A DNA stretch of 64,000 nucleotides from positions 159,038 through 223,037 of the forward strand of contig NZ_JAERPO010000003.1 in the NCBI RefSeq assembly GCF_016734905.1, given 5' to 3'. Position numbers and translations under genes: made by a program. How positions within the stretch are numbered: the stretch's first letter is position 1; each line of letters starts with the position of its first letter. Positions 25,409-36,318 of the stretch are shown here, piece after piece. The notes beneath the pieces are model-generated. The model made no database searches, was not told where the DNA came from, and saw only the letters and a list, made by a program, of their open reading frames with translations. The DNA is from Sphingopyxis jiangsuensis (GTDB lineage: Bacteria; Pseudomonadota; Alphaproteobacteria; Sphingomonadales; Sphingomonadaceae).

Positions 25409-26526
25409 CGACCATCCTCGCGCATTATGATGCGTTGATTGCTGCGGGCGAGCTGCGGCCCGACCCTGAGCAACGCGCGGCGGCCGAGCGGCTCGACGCG
25501 CTCCAGCGCGAGCTCGAAGCCGTGCCGCCGCGCGGCAGCTTGCTCTGGCGGATTACCGGGCGCAAGCCCGACGCACCGCGCGGCGTCTATTTGTGGGGTG
25601 CGGTCGGGCGCGGCAAGTCGATGCTGATGGACCTGTTCTACGACGCGCTCCACATCCAGCGAAAGCGCCGCGTCCATTTCCACGCCTTCATGCTCGACGT
25701 CCATGCGCGGATGCGCGAGGTGCGCAAGAGCGAGAGCGGCGACCCGATCCCGCTCGTGGCTGCGGCGCTCGCCGAAAATGTCCGCTGCCTCGCGTTCGAC
25801 GAGATGGTGGTGAACAACAGCGCCGACGCGATGATCCTCTCGCGGCTGTTCACCGCGCTGGTCGACCGCGGCGTCACCGTCGTCGCGACGTCGAACCGCC
25901 CGCCGCAGGACCTCTACAAGGACGGGCTCAATCGCGAGCATTTCCTGCCCTTTATCGCGCTGATCGAGCAGAGGCTCGATATCCTCGGACTCAACGGCCC
26001 GACCGACTATCGTCGCGACCGGCTTGGCGGTGGCGCGCGCTGGTTCGTTCCCGCCGACGATGCGGCGAGCGCGGCGCTGTCGGCCGCCTTTTTCCGCCTC
26101 ACCGACTATCCGCCCGAGGACCGCGCGCATGTGCCTTCGCTCGATCTCGACGTCGGCGGCGGGCGGACGCTGCACGTCCCGAAGGCGCTGAAGGGCGTTG
26201 CGGTCTTTTCGTTCAAGCGGCTTTGCGGCGCGGCGCGCGGCGCGGCGGATTATCTGGCGGTCGCGCAGCAATTTCACACGGTAATCATCGTCGGCATTCC
26301 CAGGATGGGGCCGGAGAACCGCAACGAGGCGGCGCGCTTCGTGACGCTGGTCGACGCGCTTTACGAATATAAGGTCAAGCTGCTCGCGAGCGCGGCGGCC
26401 GAGCCCGATGCGCTCTATGTTGCGGGCGACGGCGCGTTCGAGTTCGAACGGACGGCGAGCCGCCTCGCCGAAATGCAGTCCGACGCCTATCTGGCGCTAG
26501 GCCACGGCCAGGATGACGCCGCTTAG
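25405..26526 (+). CDS. zapE: AFG1-like ATPase ZapE
   Basis: This 373-residue AFG1/ZapE ATPase has Walker A GAVGRGKSML (about residues 65-74), Walker B RCLAFDEM and the sensor-like VVATSNRPP. FKRLCGAARGAADYLAV and the C-terminal LYVAGDGAFEFERTASRLAEMQS are family signatures. ZapE acts at the division site in other bacteria, and mitochondrial relatives act on respiratory complexes. The start is TTG 25405, overlapping the thioesterase TGA. Its 3' end overlaps the convergent deacetylase gene by 30 bp. Confidence 0.92.
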   Translation: MTTILAHYDALIAAGELRPDPEQRAAAERLDALQRELEAVPPRGSLLWRITGRKPDAPRGVYLWGAVGRGKSMLMDLFYDALHIQRKRRVHFHAFMLDVHARMREVRKSESGDPIPLVAAALAENVRCLAFDEMVVNNSADAMILSRLFTALVDRGVTVVATSNRPPQDLYKDGLNREHFLPFIALIEQRLDILGLNGPTDYRRDRLGGGARWFVPADDAASAALSAAFFRLTDYPPEDRAHVPSLDLDVGGGRTLHVPKALKGVAVFSFKRLCGAARGAADYLAVAQQFHTVIIVGIPRMGPENRNEAARFVTLVDALYEYKVKLLASAAAEPDALYVAGDGAFEFERTASRLAEMQSDAYLALGHGQDDAA

Positions 26527-27549
26527 AATCTTGCCCCAGCGCGACGAATTGACCGCGACGGAGATGAGGTCGCGGACGTAGCGGACTTCGTGCGCGAGGT
26601 GGCCCGCCGCCTGCTCGACGATACGGCGCGCGGTGCGCAGCGGCTTTGGACGCGCGAGCCGGATGCGGCGCGGCTGCGACGGCGGGGTGGGCAGATCGGC
26701 ATAGCCGCCGCTGGTGATGCGCGGGTCGTCGGCGACGGCGCGGCACAGCGCCTCCATCCGTGCGATCGCGAGGCGGTTCGGAACGGCGCGGTCGCGGCTG
26801 AGCAACTCGAAGCTGTGGCTGAATGCCGAAAACTGGATCGCGCCGCTCGCCGCCGCATGGTCGAGCGCGTCGCGCATTTCCTCTTCGGACATCGCGCAAA
26901 GCTGTGCGGGGCGAAAGCGGTTGCTGCGGTCGAGCAGTCCGCTGACGGGCACTTCGCAGATGCCCTGATGGTGGCGCATCCCGATATTGCCGGGGTCGAG
27001 CGAAATGTCGCAGCCCTGGCCGCGCCACGCGCCGTTGAAGCTGCTGTCGAAGCGGAAGCCGAGCGCCGCGACCGCGCGTAGCGTGTCGTCATTGGCGCCG
27101 AAATTTCCTGCACGGAATGTGATCGGGCGCGGTGCCCCGGCGCCGATCAATATGTCGCGGGAAAGGGCGATCAGCTTCTTTTGCGCGGTAAAGGGGAAGT
27201 CGCCGATGTTGCGCCCGTTAAGCCGCCCGACCGGGTTGAAGCGCGCGAATTCCAGCCATTCGGTGTGAATATGGAGCTGCACCTCGTGCCCGCGGGCGAC
27301 GATCGGCGCGACGATTTCGTCGACGATCGCGGGGCCATAGACAAGCGCGGGCATCGGGTCGACGAACCAGACGCCGGTCAGGCCATGGCGTTCGAGCATG
27401 TCCATCTGGAAATGGATGCCGAAATCGCCGTCGCGACAACGGCCGAGGATAGAGCTTTCGAAATTGGCGCGCGCGTCGGCACCCCGCTGAAAGAGGGCGG
27501 CCGACAATTCGGTGTCAAAGCTGATGATCGCGCGCGTCACGCTTTCCAC
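26497..27549 (-). CDS. Polysaccharide deacetylase-family protein
   Basis: The product has about 350 residues and a NodB-like barrel: IISFDTELS at the N-terminus places the first acidic residue, HEVQLHIHTEWLEF the His-x-His pair, and TFRAGNFGANDDTLRA the Arg motif. GFRFDSSFNG and FSHSFELLS follow. It probably deacetylates or senses an N-acetylated glycan. The start is uncertain: GTG 27549, GTG 27540 and TTG 27594 are in frame without a clear ribosome site. The ~85 C-terminal residues are basic. It converges on zapE. Confidence 0.8.
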   Translation of the reverse strand: MESVTRAIISFDTELSAALFQRGADARANFESSILGRCRDGDFGIHFQMDMLERHGLTGVWFVDPMPALVYGPAIVDEIVAPIVARGHEVQLHIHTEWLEFARFNPVGRLNGRNIGDFPFTAQKKLIALSRDILIGAGAPRPITFRAGNFGANDDTLRAVAALGFRFDSSFNGAWRGQGCDISLDPGNIGMRHHQGICEVPVSGLLDRSNRFRPAQLCAMSEEEMRDALDHAAASGAIQFSAFSHSFELLSRDRAVPNRLAIARMEALCRAVADDPRITSGGYADLPTPPSQPRRIRLARPKPLRTARRIVEQAAGHLAHEVRYVRDLISVAVNSSRWGKILSGVILAVA

Positions 27550-27616
27550 GATAACAGGGCAGGGATAAGTGAGGGTTAATCGGCGTCTGCGCAAATCTAC
27601 GCTCGGCCCGTGGGAT

Positions 27617-28159
27617 TCAGAAACGCAACGTCATGTCGATCCCGGCGCTTTTCGTGTCGCCCCACGGAACGATCTGCACGCGCGCGTTCGCCTTGCGCGT
27701 GATGAGATGCCCCGTCGCGGTGCCGATCGCGGCGCCGACGAGCACATCGCCGACGCGGTGCTTGCGCGCCTCGACACGCGACAGGCCGACGAAGGAGGCG
27801 ACGACATAGGCGGGAAGCCCCGCCTCCCAGCCGTAGCGGTTGTGGAGCGTCGCTGCGGCGGCGAAGCTCGTCGATGTATGCCCCGACGGGAAACTGCGGT
27901 CGTCGCTGCCGTCAGGTCGCCGCGAAGGAAAGATTTCCTTGAGGCCCTGCGTGACGAGGATCGTGCCGCCGATGCTGCCGCCCGCCTGCAGCGCGCCGTC
28001 CCAATCCTCCTGCACCGCCGGAACCGCGAAGGCCGCGACGACGAGCGCGTTCTTGGCGATTGTGCCCGCGTCGTCCCAACCTTTCTCGCTCGCCGCAGCG
28101 GGAGCGGCAAGGCCGAGCGCGAACAGGGTCGCGACTGCGCTGCAACGCTTTAGGAGCAT
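27617..28159 (-). CDS. PAP2-family phosphatase, secreted
   Basis: This 180-residue protein has a signal peptide (SAVATLFALGLAAPAAA) and a PAP2 acid-phosphatase domain. All three motifs are present: KEIFPSRRP (K-x6-RP), FPSGHTS and SRVEARKHRVGD (SR-x5-H-x3-D). The family removes phosphate from lipid phosphates or polyprenyl pyrophosphate at the periplasmic side. ATG 28159 (MLLKRC) is the start that gives the signal peptide. The upstream gap runs 313 bp to the divergent mdh gene. Confidence 0.88.
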   Translation of the reverse strand: MLLKRCSAVATLFALGLAAPAAASEKGWDDAGTIAKNALVVAAFAVPAVQEDWDGALQAGGSIGGTILVTQGLKEIFPSRRPDGSDDRSFPSGHTSTSFAAAATLHNRYGWEAGLPAYVVASFVGLSRVEARKHRVGDVLVGAAIGTATGHLITRKANARVQIVPWGDTKSAGIDMTLRF

Positions 28160-29434
<1,275 letters not shown>

Positions 29435-29441
29435 CTAGCTT

Positions 29442-29541
29442 GTGCCCCTGCGCAGGCAGGGGCCCATCACCTGCGCTCGAAGGTAGGGGCAAGCGGGTGG
29501 CCGATAAATCTGGAGATGGGCCCCTGCCTTTGCAGGGGCAC
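29442..29541. repeat. Intergenic dyad repeat with 27 bp arms, copy 2
   Basis: Arms 29442-29468 and 29515-29541 (GTGCCCCTGC...GGGGCCCATC) match as inverted repeats with two mismatches, around a 46 nt loop. It fills the spacer between mdh and sucD and ends 20 nt before the sucD start. This is the best copy of the family also seen at 20664-20749. In RNA it would form a long stem that could cut transcription or hide the sucD ribosome site. Confidence 0.8.
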
Positions 29542-29560
29542 GAGAAACGGAACGAAATCT

Positions 29561-30451
29561 ATGAGCATCCTCATCGACAAGAATACCAAGGTCATCACGC
29601 AAGGGATGACCGGTGCCACCGGCACCTTCCACACCGAACAGGCGCTCGCCTATGGCACGCAAATGGTCGGAGGCGTGACGCCGGGCAAGGGCGGGACAAC
29701 GCACATCGGCCTGCCGATGTTCGATACCGTTGCCGAGGCCAAGTCGGTGACCGGCGCGACCGCGAGCTGCATCTATGTGCCGCCGCCGTTCGCCGCCGAC
29801 TCGATCCTCGAGGCGATCGACGCCGAGGTCGAACTGATCGTGTGCATCACCGAAGGCATTCCGGTGCTCGACATGGTCAAGGTGAAGCGCGCGCTGTCGG
29901 GATCGAAGTCGCGGCTGATCGGCCCGAACTGCCCCGGCGTGCTGACCCCCGACGAATGCAAGATCGGCATCATGCCGGGCAGCATCTTTTCGAAGGGCAG
30001 CGTCGGCGTCGTGTCGCGCTCGGGCACGCTGACCTATGAAGCGGTGTTCCAGACGACCAATGCGGGCCTTGGCCAGACCACCGCGGTCGGCATCGGCGGC
30101 GACCCGGTCAACGGCACCAACTTCATCGACGTGCTCGAACTCTTCCTCGCCGATGACGCCACGAAGAGCATCATCATGATTGGCGAAATCGGCGGAGATG
30201 CCGAAGAACAGGCAGCGCAGTTCCTGATCGACGAAGCCAAGCGCGGCCGCAAGAAACCGATGGTCGGCTTCATCGCAGGCCGCACCGCGCCTCCGGGCCG
30301 CCGCATGGGCCACGCCGGCGCGATCGTGTCGGGCGGCAAGGGCGACGCCGAAAGCAAGATCGCCGCGATGGAAGCTGCGGGCATCAAGGTGTCGGCAAGC
30401 CCGTCCGAACTAGGCACGACGCTCGCCGACCTGCTCAAGGAACGCGTGTGA
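29561..30451 (+). CDS. sucD: Succinyl-CoA synthetase alpha subunit
   Basis: This 296-residue SucD forms the CoA-binding and phosphohistidine subunit of succinyl-CoA synthetase. [36 protein letters not shown] and the active His in [13 protein letters not shown] are typical. ATG 29561 ([10 protein letters not shown]) has no strong ribosome site, only weak purines, and sits just behind the dyad repeat. The beta-subunit gene sucC normally precedes sucD but is not here; mdh does instead. It must be encoded elsewhere. Confidence 0.96.
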   Translation: MSILIDKNTKVITQGMTGATGTFHTEQALAYGTQMVGGVTPGKGGTTHIGLPMFDTVAEAKSVTGATASCIYVPPPFAADSILEAIDAEVELIVCITEGIPVLDMVKVKRALSGSKSRLIGPNCPGVLTPDECKIGIMPGSIFSKGSVGVVSRSGTLTYEAVFQTTNAGLGQTTAVGIGGDPVNGTNFIDVLELFLADDATKSIIMIGEIGGDAEEQAAQFLIDEAKRGRKKPMVGFIAGRTAPPGRRMGHAGAIVSGGKGDAESKIAAMEAAGIKVSASPSELGTTLADLLKERV

Positions 30452-30454
30452 TTT

Positions 30455-30492
30455 AAGCGCCCGCCGGCAACGGTCGTAGCTGGCGGGCGCTT
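30455..30492 (+). terminator. Intercistronic stem-loop between sucD and sucA
   Basis: AAGCGCCCGCCGGC (30455-30468) pairs with GCTGGCGGGCGCTT (30479-30492) with one mismatch around a 10 nt loop, starting 3 nt after the sucD stop. No T-run follows, so it is more likely an RNA-processing or stability hairpin than a full terminator. Confidence 0.6.
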
Positions 30493-30540
30493 GCTCAACT
30501 CCTCCCCGGAGCCATTTCTCCCGAGAGAATGGATTAGAAA

Positions 30541-33354
30541 ATGAACCTCGAACGACAGAGCTTTGACATCGACGAGCCGCAGGCCGGCCCGAGCTGGGCG
30601 CCGAAGAACTGGCCGCTGATCGACAGCGACGATATGACCGCCGCGCTCGACCCGCAGCAGATGCAGGTTGCGGTCAAAGCCGCGGCGGCGAAGGCCGGAA
30701 CGCCGCTGCCCGCCGCCGAGGTCGAACGCGCCGCGAATGATTCGATCCGCGCGATGATGCTGATCCGCACCTATCGCGTGCGCGGGCATCTGGCGGCGCA
30801 GCTCGATCCGCTCGGCCTGACGCAGCGCGAGCTTCCCGCCGATCTCACTCCCGAGTTTCACGGCTTCGTCGGCGCCGATCAGGATCGCCCCGTGTTCATC
30901 GGCGGTGCGCTCGGTCTCGAAAAGGCGACTGTACGTGAAATCGTATCGATCCTGCGCGCCAATTACTGTGGGCATGTCGGCCTCGAATATATGCACATCG
31001 CCGATGTCGAGGAGCGTCGCTTCCTGCAGGATCGGATGGAGGGCGCCGACAAGCGCGTCGAGTTCACCAAGGAGGGCAAGCAGGCCATCCTCAAGAAGGT
31101 GATCGACGCCGAGGAATGGGAAAAATTCCTCGCCAAGAAATATGTCGGCACCAAGCGTTTCGGGCTCGACGGCGGCGAAGCGATGATCCCCGCGATGGAA
31201 GCGATCATCAAATATGGCGGCCAATACGGCTTGCGCGAGATCGTGTACGGCATGGCGCACCGCGGGCGGCTCAACATGCTCGCGAACGTGATGGCCAAGC
31301 CCTATCACGTCATCTTTCACGAATTTTCGGGCGGCAGCGCGAACCCCGACGATGTCGGCGGCTCGGGCGACGTCAAATATCACCTCGGCACCTCGACCGA
31401 CCGCGAGTTCGACGGGATCAGCGTCCATATGTCGCTCGTCCCCAACCCTTCGCACCTCGAGGCGGTCGATCCGGTCGTGCTCGGCAAGGTGCGCGCGCAA
31501 CAGGTCCACCGCGACGATCTCGACAAGCACGAACAGGTGCTGCCGGTGCTGATCCACGGCGACGCGGCGTTCGCCGGACAGGGGATCGTGTGGGAGTGCC
31601 TCGGCTTTTCGGGCGTTCCCGGTTACAATACCGGCGGCTGCATCCACTTCATCGTCAATAACCAGATCGGTTTTACGACGAGCCCGCAATTTGCCAGATC
31701 GTCACCCTATCCGTCGGACGTCGCAAAGGGCGTGCAGGCGCCGATCCTCCACGTCAACGGCGACGATCCCGAGGCGGTGACCTTTGCGTGCAAGCTCGCG
31801 ATCGATTTCCGCCAGCAGTTCAAGCGCGATATCGTGATCGACATGTGGTGCTATCGCCGCTTCGGCCACAATGAGGGCGACGAGCCGAGCTTTACCCAGC
31901 CGCTGATGTACAAGAGCATTCGCAAGCACCCGCCGGTGAGCGAAATGTTCGCGGCGCGGCTGGTCGAGGAAGGCGTGATCGACGGCGATTTCGTCGCGCA
32001 GCACCGCGCCGAATTTACGGCCTATCTGGAGGACGAGTTCAAGCTTGGCGCCAATTACAAGGCGAACAAGGCCGACTGGTTCGCCGGACGCTGGTCGGGC
32101 CTTTATGCGCCGAAGGATGAAGGCAGCACCCGCCGCAACGTCGAAACGGGCGTCGAGCGCAAGCTGTTCGACGCGATCGGCCGCACGATCACGACCGTTC
32201 CCGACGACGTCGACGTTCACAAGACGCTCCGCCGCGTGATCGACGGCCGCGCCGAGATGTTCAAATCGGGCGAGAATTTCGACTGGGCGACCGGCGAGGC
32301 ACTCGCCTTTGGCACGCTGATCAGCGAAGGCTATCAGGTCCGTCTGTCGGGACAGGACTCGGGCCGCGGAACCTTCAGCCAGCGCCACGCCGTCTGGGTC
32401 GACCAGACGACCGAAGCCAAATATGTGCCGCTGAAAACGCTGCCGCACGGCCGGTTCGAGGTACTCGACAGCCCGCTGAGCGAATATGGCGTGCTCGGCT
32501 TCGAATATGGCTATGCGATGGCCGATCCCAAGAGCCTCGTGCTGTGGGAAGCGCAGTTCGGCGACTTTGCGAACGGCGCGCAGATCATGATCGACCAGTT
32601 CATCGCGTCGGGCGAAGCCAAGTGGCTGCGCGCCAACGGCCTCGTGATGCTGCTCCCGCACGGTTATGAAGGGCAGGGGCCGGAGCATAGCTCGGCACGG
32701 CTCGAACGCTTCCTGCAACTGTGCGCGGGCGACAATATCCAGGTGTGCAACATCACCACGCCGGCCAATTACTTCCACGTGCTGCGCCGCCAGATGCTCC
32801 GCGATTTCCGCAAGCCGCTGATCATCATGACGCCCAAGTCGCTGCTGCGCCACAAGCAGGCGGTCAGCAGCCGCGACGAATTCCTGGGCGACAGCCATTT
32901 CATGCGGATCAAGTCCGACCTGAACCCGCCCGCCGACGACAAGGTCAAACGCCTTGTCCTCTGCTCGGGCAAGGTCGCCTATGACCTGATGGAAGCGCGC
33001 GACAGCGCCGGGCTCGACGATGTCAGCGTCGTGCGCGTCGAACAGCTCTACCCCTTCCCGGGCGAAGCGCTTGCGATCCGGCTCAAGCGGATGAAGAATC
33101 TCGAAGCCCTGGTCTGGGCGCAGGAAGAGCCGCGCAACAATGGTGCATGGTTCTTTGTCGAGGAACTGATCGAGGAATCGCTGAACGAGGCGGGGCACAA
33201 GGGCATGCGGCCGCGTTATGCCGGTCGGCACGCCGCCGCGTCGCCCGCGACCGGCCTGATGAGCCGCCACCAGACCGAACAGGCGGCGCTCGTCGCCGAT
33301 GCGCTCGGCCTCGACGTCCGCGCGGAAATTCGCCGCACCAAGACCAAAGCCTGA
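30541..33354 (+). CDS. sucA: 2-oxoglutarate dehydrogenase E1 component
   Basis: This 937-residue thiamine-diphosphate enzyme decarboxylates 2-oxoglutarate and transfers the succinyl group to E2. The N-terminal segment AGPSWAPKNWP, AHRGRLNMLANVM, FSGGSANPDDVGG, NNQIGFTTSP and the metal/TPP motif YRRFGHNEGDEP are seen in order, with GEGTFSQRH-type active-site loop (here GRGTFSQRHAVW). LLPHGYEGQGPEHSSARLER closes the transketolase domain. It is the normal length for bacterial E1o. The hairpin at 30455 and a purine-rich AGAATGGATTAGAAA precede the ATG. Confidence 0.97.
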   Translation: MNLERQSFDIDEPQAGPSWAPKNWPLIDSDDMTAALDPQQMQVAVKAAAAKAGTPLPAAEVERAANDSIRAMMLIRTYRVRGHLAAQLDPLGLTQRELPADLTPEFHGFVGADQDRPVFIGGALGLEKATVREIVSILRANYCGHVGLEYMHIADVEERRFLQDRMEGADKRVEFTKEGKQAILKKVIDAEEWEKFLAKKYVGTKRFGLDGGEAMIPAMEAIIKYGGQYGLREIVYGMAHRGRLNMLANVMAKPYHVIFHEFSGGSANPDDVGGSGDVKYHLGTSTDREFDGISVHMSLVPNPSHLEAVDPVVLGKVRAQQVHRDDLDKHEQVLPVLIHGDAAFAGQGIVWECLGFSGVPGYNTGGCIHFIVNNQIGFTTSPQFARSSPYPSDVAKGVQAPILHVNGDDPEAVTFACKLAIDFRQQFKRDIVIDMWCYRRFGHNEGDEPSFTQPLMYKSIRKHPPVSEMFAARLVEEGVIDGDFVAQHRAEFTAYLEDEFKLGANYKANKADWFAGRWSGLYAPKDEGSTRRNVETGVERKLFDAIGRTITTVPDDVDVHKTLRRVIDGRAEMFKSGENFDWATGEALAFGTLISEGYQVRLSGQDSGRGTFSQRHAVWVDQTTEAKYVPLKTLPHGRFEVLDSPLSEYGVLGFEYGYAMADPKSLVLWEAQFGDFANGAQIMIDQFIASGEAKWLRANGLVMLLPHGYEGQGPEHSSARLERFLQLCAGDNIQVCNITTPANYFHVLRRQMLRDFRKPLIIMTPKSLLRHKQAVSSRDEFLGDSHFMRIKSDLNPPADDKVKRLVLCSGKVAYDLMEARDSAGLDDVSVVRVEQLYPFPGEALAIRLKRMKNLEALVWAQEEPRNNGAWFFVEELIEESLNEAGHKGMRPRYAGRHAAASPATGLMSRHQTEQAALVADALGLDVRAEIRRTKTKA

Positions 33355-33375
33355 CACCCCGCAAGGAAATTGCCA

Positions 33376-34602
33376 ATGACAACCGAAGTCAAAGTTCCCA
33401 CTCTCGGCGAAAGCGTCACCGAAGCGACGATCGGCGAATGGCTGAAGCAGCCCGGCGAGGCGGTCGCCGTCGACGAGCCGATCGCCAGCCTCGAAACCGA
33501 CAAGGTCGCGATCGAAGTGCCTTCGCCGGTGGCAGGGGTGATGGGGCAACAGGTCGTCGCGGTCGGCGACACGGTCAACGTCGGCGCGGTGATCGCGACG
33601 ATCGAAGCCGGCGACGGCAAGACCGCCGCACCCGCTGCAGCCAAGGCCGAGGCGAAGGCCGAAGCCGCCGCACCTGCGCCCGCGACGTCGGGCGGTGACA
33701 GCGTTGATACCGTGACGACGATGTCGCCCGCGGTCCGCCGCCTCGTGCTCGAGCATGGCCTCGACCCCACGAAGATCAAGGGCACCGGCAAGGACGGCCG
33801 ACTGACCAAGGAAGATGTGCTCGCCGCCGCCAACGCCGCGCCCGACGCGTCGCCCGCGCCGGCCCCCGCCGCTGTGGCGCCCGCGCCCGCTGCGGCGCCG
33901 GGCCGTCAGGAAGAGCGCGTCAAGATGACGCGCCTGCGCCAGACGATCGCCAAGCGGCTCAAGGCTGCGCAGGACACGGCGGCGATGCTGACGACCTTCA
34001 ACGACGTCGACATGTCGGCGGTGATCGAGGCGCGCGCCAGGTACAAGGACCTGTTCGAAAAGAAGCACGGCGTCCGCCTGGGCTTCATGGGCTTTTTCAG
34101 CAAGGCCGCCTGCCTCGCGCTCAAGGACATTCCGGCGGTCAACGGCCGGATCGACGGCGACGAGATCGTCTATAACAATTATATGGACATTTCGGTCGCG
34201 GTCAGCGGGCCGAGCGGGCTCGTCGTTCCTGTCATCCGCAATGCCGAGACGCTGAGCTTTGCCGAGATCGAAAAGACGATCGGCGACTTCGGCAAGCGCG
34301 CCAAGGACGGCACGCTGACGATGGACGACATGACCGGCGGCACCTTCACCATTTCGAACGGCGGCGTGTTCGGATCGCTGATGTCGACCCCGATCATCAA
34401 CCCGCCGCAGTCGGCGGTGCTCGGCCTTCACCGCATCGAGGACCGCGCGGTGGTCGTGAACGGCGAAGTCGTCGTGCGGCCGATGATGTATCTGGCGCTG
34501 AGCTATGACCATCGCCTGGTCGACGGCCGCGAGGCGGTGACCTTCCTGAAGACGATCAAGGAAGCGATCGAGGACCCGACGCGGTTGCTGATCGATTTGT
34601 AA
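33376..34602 (+). CDS. sucB: Dihydrolipoyl succinyltransferase (E2)
   Basis: This 408-residue E2 has a lipoyl domain (lipoyl Lys at about residue 43 in ETDKVAIEV), an Ala/Pro linker, and a peripheral-subunit-binding domain near 115-150 ([20 protein letters not shown]). A second linker and the catalytic core with [11 protein letters not shown] follow. It moves succinyl from E1 to CoA. I chose ATG 33376 ([10 protein letters not shown]) over TTG 33370, because AAGGAAATT lies at normal distance. It is separated from lpd by a small unexplained gene. Confidence 0.97.
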   Translation: MTTEVKVPTLGESVTEATIGEWLKQPGEAVAVDEPIASLETDKVAIEVPSPVAGVMGQQVVAVGDTVNVGAVIATIEAGDGKTAAPAAAKAEAKAEAAAPAPATSGGDSVDTVTTMSPAVRRLVLEHGLDPTKIKGTGKDGRLTKEDVLAAANAAPDASPAPAPAAVAPAPAAAPGRQEERVKMTRLRQTIAKRLKAAQDTAAMLTTFNDVDMSAVIEARARYKDLFEKKHGVRLGFMGFFSKAACLALKDIPAVNGRIDGDEIVYNNYMDISVAVSGPSGLVVPVIRNAETLSFAEIEKTIGDFGKRAKDGTLTMDDMTGGTFTISNGGVFGSLMSTPIINPPQSAVLGLHRIEDRAVVVNGEVVVRPMMYLALSYDHRLVDGREAVTFLKTIKEAIEDPTRLLIDL

Positions 34603-34616
34603 CGGAGGCGCCAAAT

Positions 34617-34847
34617 TTGCCGTTCTTGATGTTTCTTGGAACCATCATGATCTGGATTGCCGCCGCCACGGCGATTGTGATCATTCGATCGATTGGCGCA
34701 CGGTATAAGAATAACGATATCGATTTCTCGTCGCGGCGGCGGAAAGAAGCTGTTTGGGTTACTTGGTTGATCAGATTTATTGTCGTCGCGGCGATATTTG
34801 GTCCTCCGACCCTGTTTTTCTCATATGTGTATCGGCTCCTCCCCTGA
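34617..34847 (+). CDS. 76-residue two-helix membrane protein, TTG start
   Basis: The frame begins at TTG 34617 with GGAGG eight nt before it, between sucB (14 bp) and lpd (33 bp). The product has two hydrophobic segments (residues 2-23 and 49-70) around a basic loop (ARYKNNDIDFSSRRRKEAVW). The DNA is visibly more A/T-rich than both neighbours and uses rarer codons (ATA, TTA, TTT), which suggests later arrival. I do not recognise the family. Insertion within a core operon is uncommon. It could tether or tune the complex, or it may be a passenger. Confidence 0.7.
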   Translation: MPFLMFLGTIMIWIAAATAIVIIRSIGARYKNNDIDFSSRRRKEAVWVTWLIRFIVVAAIFGPPTLFFSYVYRLLP

Positions 34848-34880
34848 CAATAGAGTGCGCCGCAAGCTTAGGTGACTATC

Positions 34881-36293
34881 ATGGCTGATTACGACTACGA
34901 CGTTCTTGTCATCGGTGCCGGTCCCGGCGGTTATGTTGCGGCGATCCGCGCGGCGCAGCTGGGGCTGAAGACCGCGTGTGCCGAAGGGCGCGGGACGCTG
35001 GGCGGAACGTGCCTCAACGTCGGCTGCATCCCGTCGAAGGCGATGTTGCATGCGTCGGAGTATTTCGAGGCGGCGGCGGGCGGCATGATGGCCAAGATGG
35101 GCGTGATGGTCGAACCCAGGCTCGACCTCGACGCGATGCACGGCCAGCGCAAGGACGCGGTCAAGGGTCTGACCGGCGGCATCGAGATGCTGTTCCGCAA
35201 GAACAAGGTCGACTGGCTGAAGGGCTATGCCAAATTCACCGCCGCCGACACGGTCGAGGTCGACGGCAAATCCTATCGCGCCAAGAATATTGTCGTCGCG
35301 ACGGGGTCGTCGGTGACGCCGCTTCCCGGTGTGGAAGTCGACAATGACAAGGGCGTGATTGTCGATTCGACCGGCGCGCTCGAACTCGCCAAGGTTCCCG
35401 GGCACATGGTCGTCATCGGGGGCGGGGTAATCGGGCTCGAGCTCGGCAGCGTGTGGCGCCGCCTGGGCGCCAAGGTGACCTGCGTCGAATTCCTCGACCA
35501 GATCCTGCCCGGCATGGACGGCGACGTTCGCAAGGAAGCGAACAAGATCTTCAAGAAGCAGGGCATCGAATTCAAGCTCAAGACCAAGGTGACGAAGGCC
35601 GAGGTGAAGGGAAGGAAGGCGGTGCTGACGCTCGAACCCGCCGCGGGCGGCGAGGCCGAGACGCTCGAGGCCGACGTCGTGCTCGTGTCGATCGGCCGGC
35701 GTCCCAACACCGACGGCCTCGCACTCGACAAGGCGGGGCTGACGACCAATCAGCGCGGCCAGATCGAGACCGACCATGATTTCCGCACGAGCGTTCCCGG
35801 CATCTGGGCAATCGGCGATGTCGTTCCCGGCCCGATGCTCGCGCACAAGGCCGAGGATGAAGGCATTGCCTGCGCCGAAAATATCGCCGGGCTGACGGGA
35901 ATCGTGAACCACGATGTCATTCCGTCGGTCGTTTATACCTGGCCCGAAATCGCCGGCGTCGGTCTGTCGCAAGAGCAGGCGGTCGAGAAAGCGGGCGGAG
36001 ATAAGACCGCGGTCAAGGTCGGCAAATTCCCGATGCTCGGCAACAGCCGCGCCAAGACCAATCACGAGCCCGACGGCTTTGTGAAGGTGATCGCCGACGC
36101 CAAGACCGACCGCGTGCTCGGCGTCTGGTGCATCGCGAGCGTCGCCGGGACGATGATTGCGCAGGCCGCGCAGGCGATGGAATTCGGCGCGACGTCCGAA
36201 GACATTGCCTACACCTGCCACGCGCACCCGACGCACAGCGAGGCAATCAAGGAAGCCGCGATGGCGGTGACGGGGAAGCCGATCCACATCTGA
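34881..36293 (+). CDS. lpd: Dihydrolipoyl dehydrogenase (E3)
   Basis: This 470-residue flavoprotein reoxidises lipoyl groups and passes electrons to NAD. The FAD loop is GAGPGGYVAA at residues 12-21, the redox disulfide GGTCLNVGC has Cys44 and Cys49, the NAD loop is GGGVIGLELGS and the C-terminal active His is in CHAHPTHSEA. ATG 34881 gives the standard start MADYDYD; an in-frame GTG lies 9 nt upstream. It closes the mdh-suc-lpd block and may also serve other 2-oxoacid dehydrogenases. Confidence 0.97.
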   Translation: MADYDYDVLVIGAGPGGYVAAIRAAQLGLKTACAEGRGTLGGTCLNVGCIPSKAMLHASEYFEAAAGGMMAKMGVMVEPRLDLDAMHGQRKDAVKGLTGGIEMLFRKNKVDWLKGYAKFTAADTVEVDGKSYRAKNIVVATGSSVTPLPGVEVDNDKGVIVDSTGALELAKVPGHMVVIGGGVIGLELGSVWRRLGAKVTCVEFLDQILPGMDGDVRKEANKIFKKQGIEFKLKTKVTKAEVKGRKAVLTLEPAAGGEAETLEADVVLVSIGRRPNTDGLALDKAGLTTNQRGQIETDHDFRTSVPGIWAIGDVVPGPMLAHKAEDEGIACAENIAGLTGIVNHDVIPSVVYTWPEIAGVGLSQEQAVEKAGGDKTAVKVGKFPMLGNSRAKTNHEPDGFVKVIADAKTDRVLGVWCIASVAGTMIAQAAQAMEFGATSEDIAYTCHAHPTHSEAIKEAAMAVTGKPIHI

Positions 36294-36318
36294 CCGGTCG
36301 GGCCGGGTCCGCGGCGCG

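Noticed and set aside
31702..34614. A 970-codon open frame antisense to sucA and sucB
   Set aside because: High-G+C codon bias keeps this antisense frame open. It covers two certain genes, and its product is a composition-driven run of Arg, Ala and Asp without domain features.
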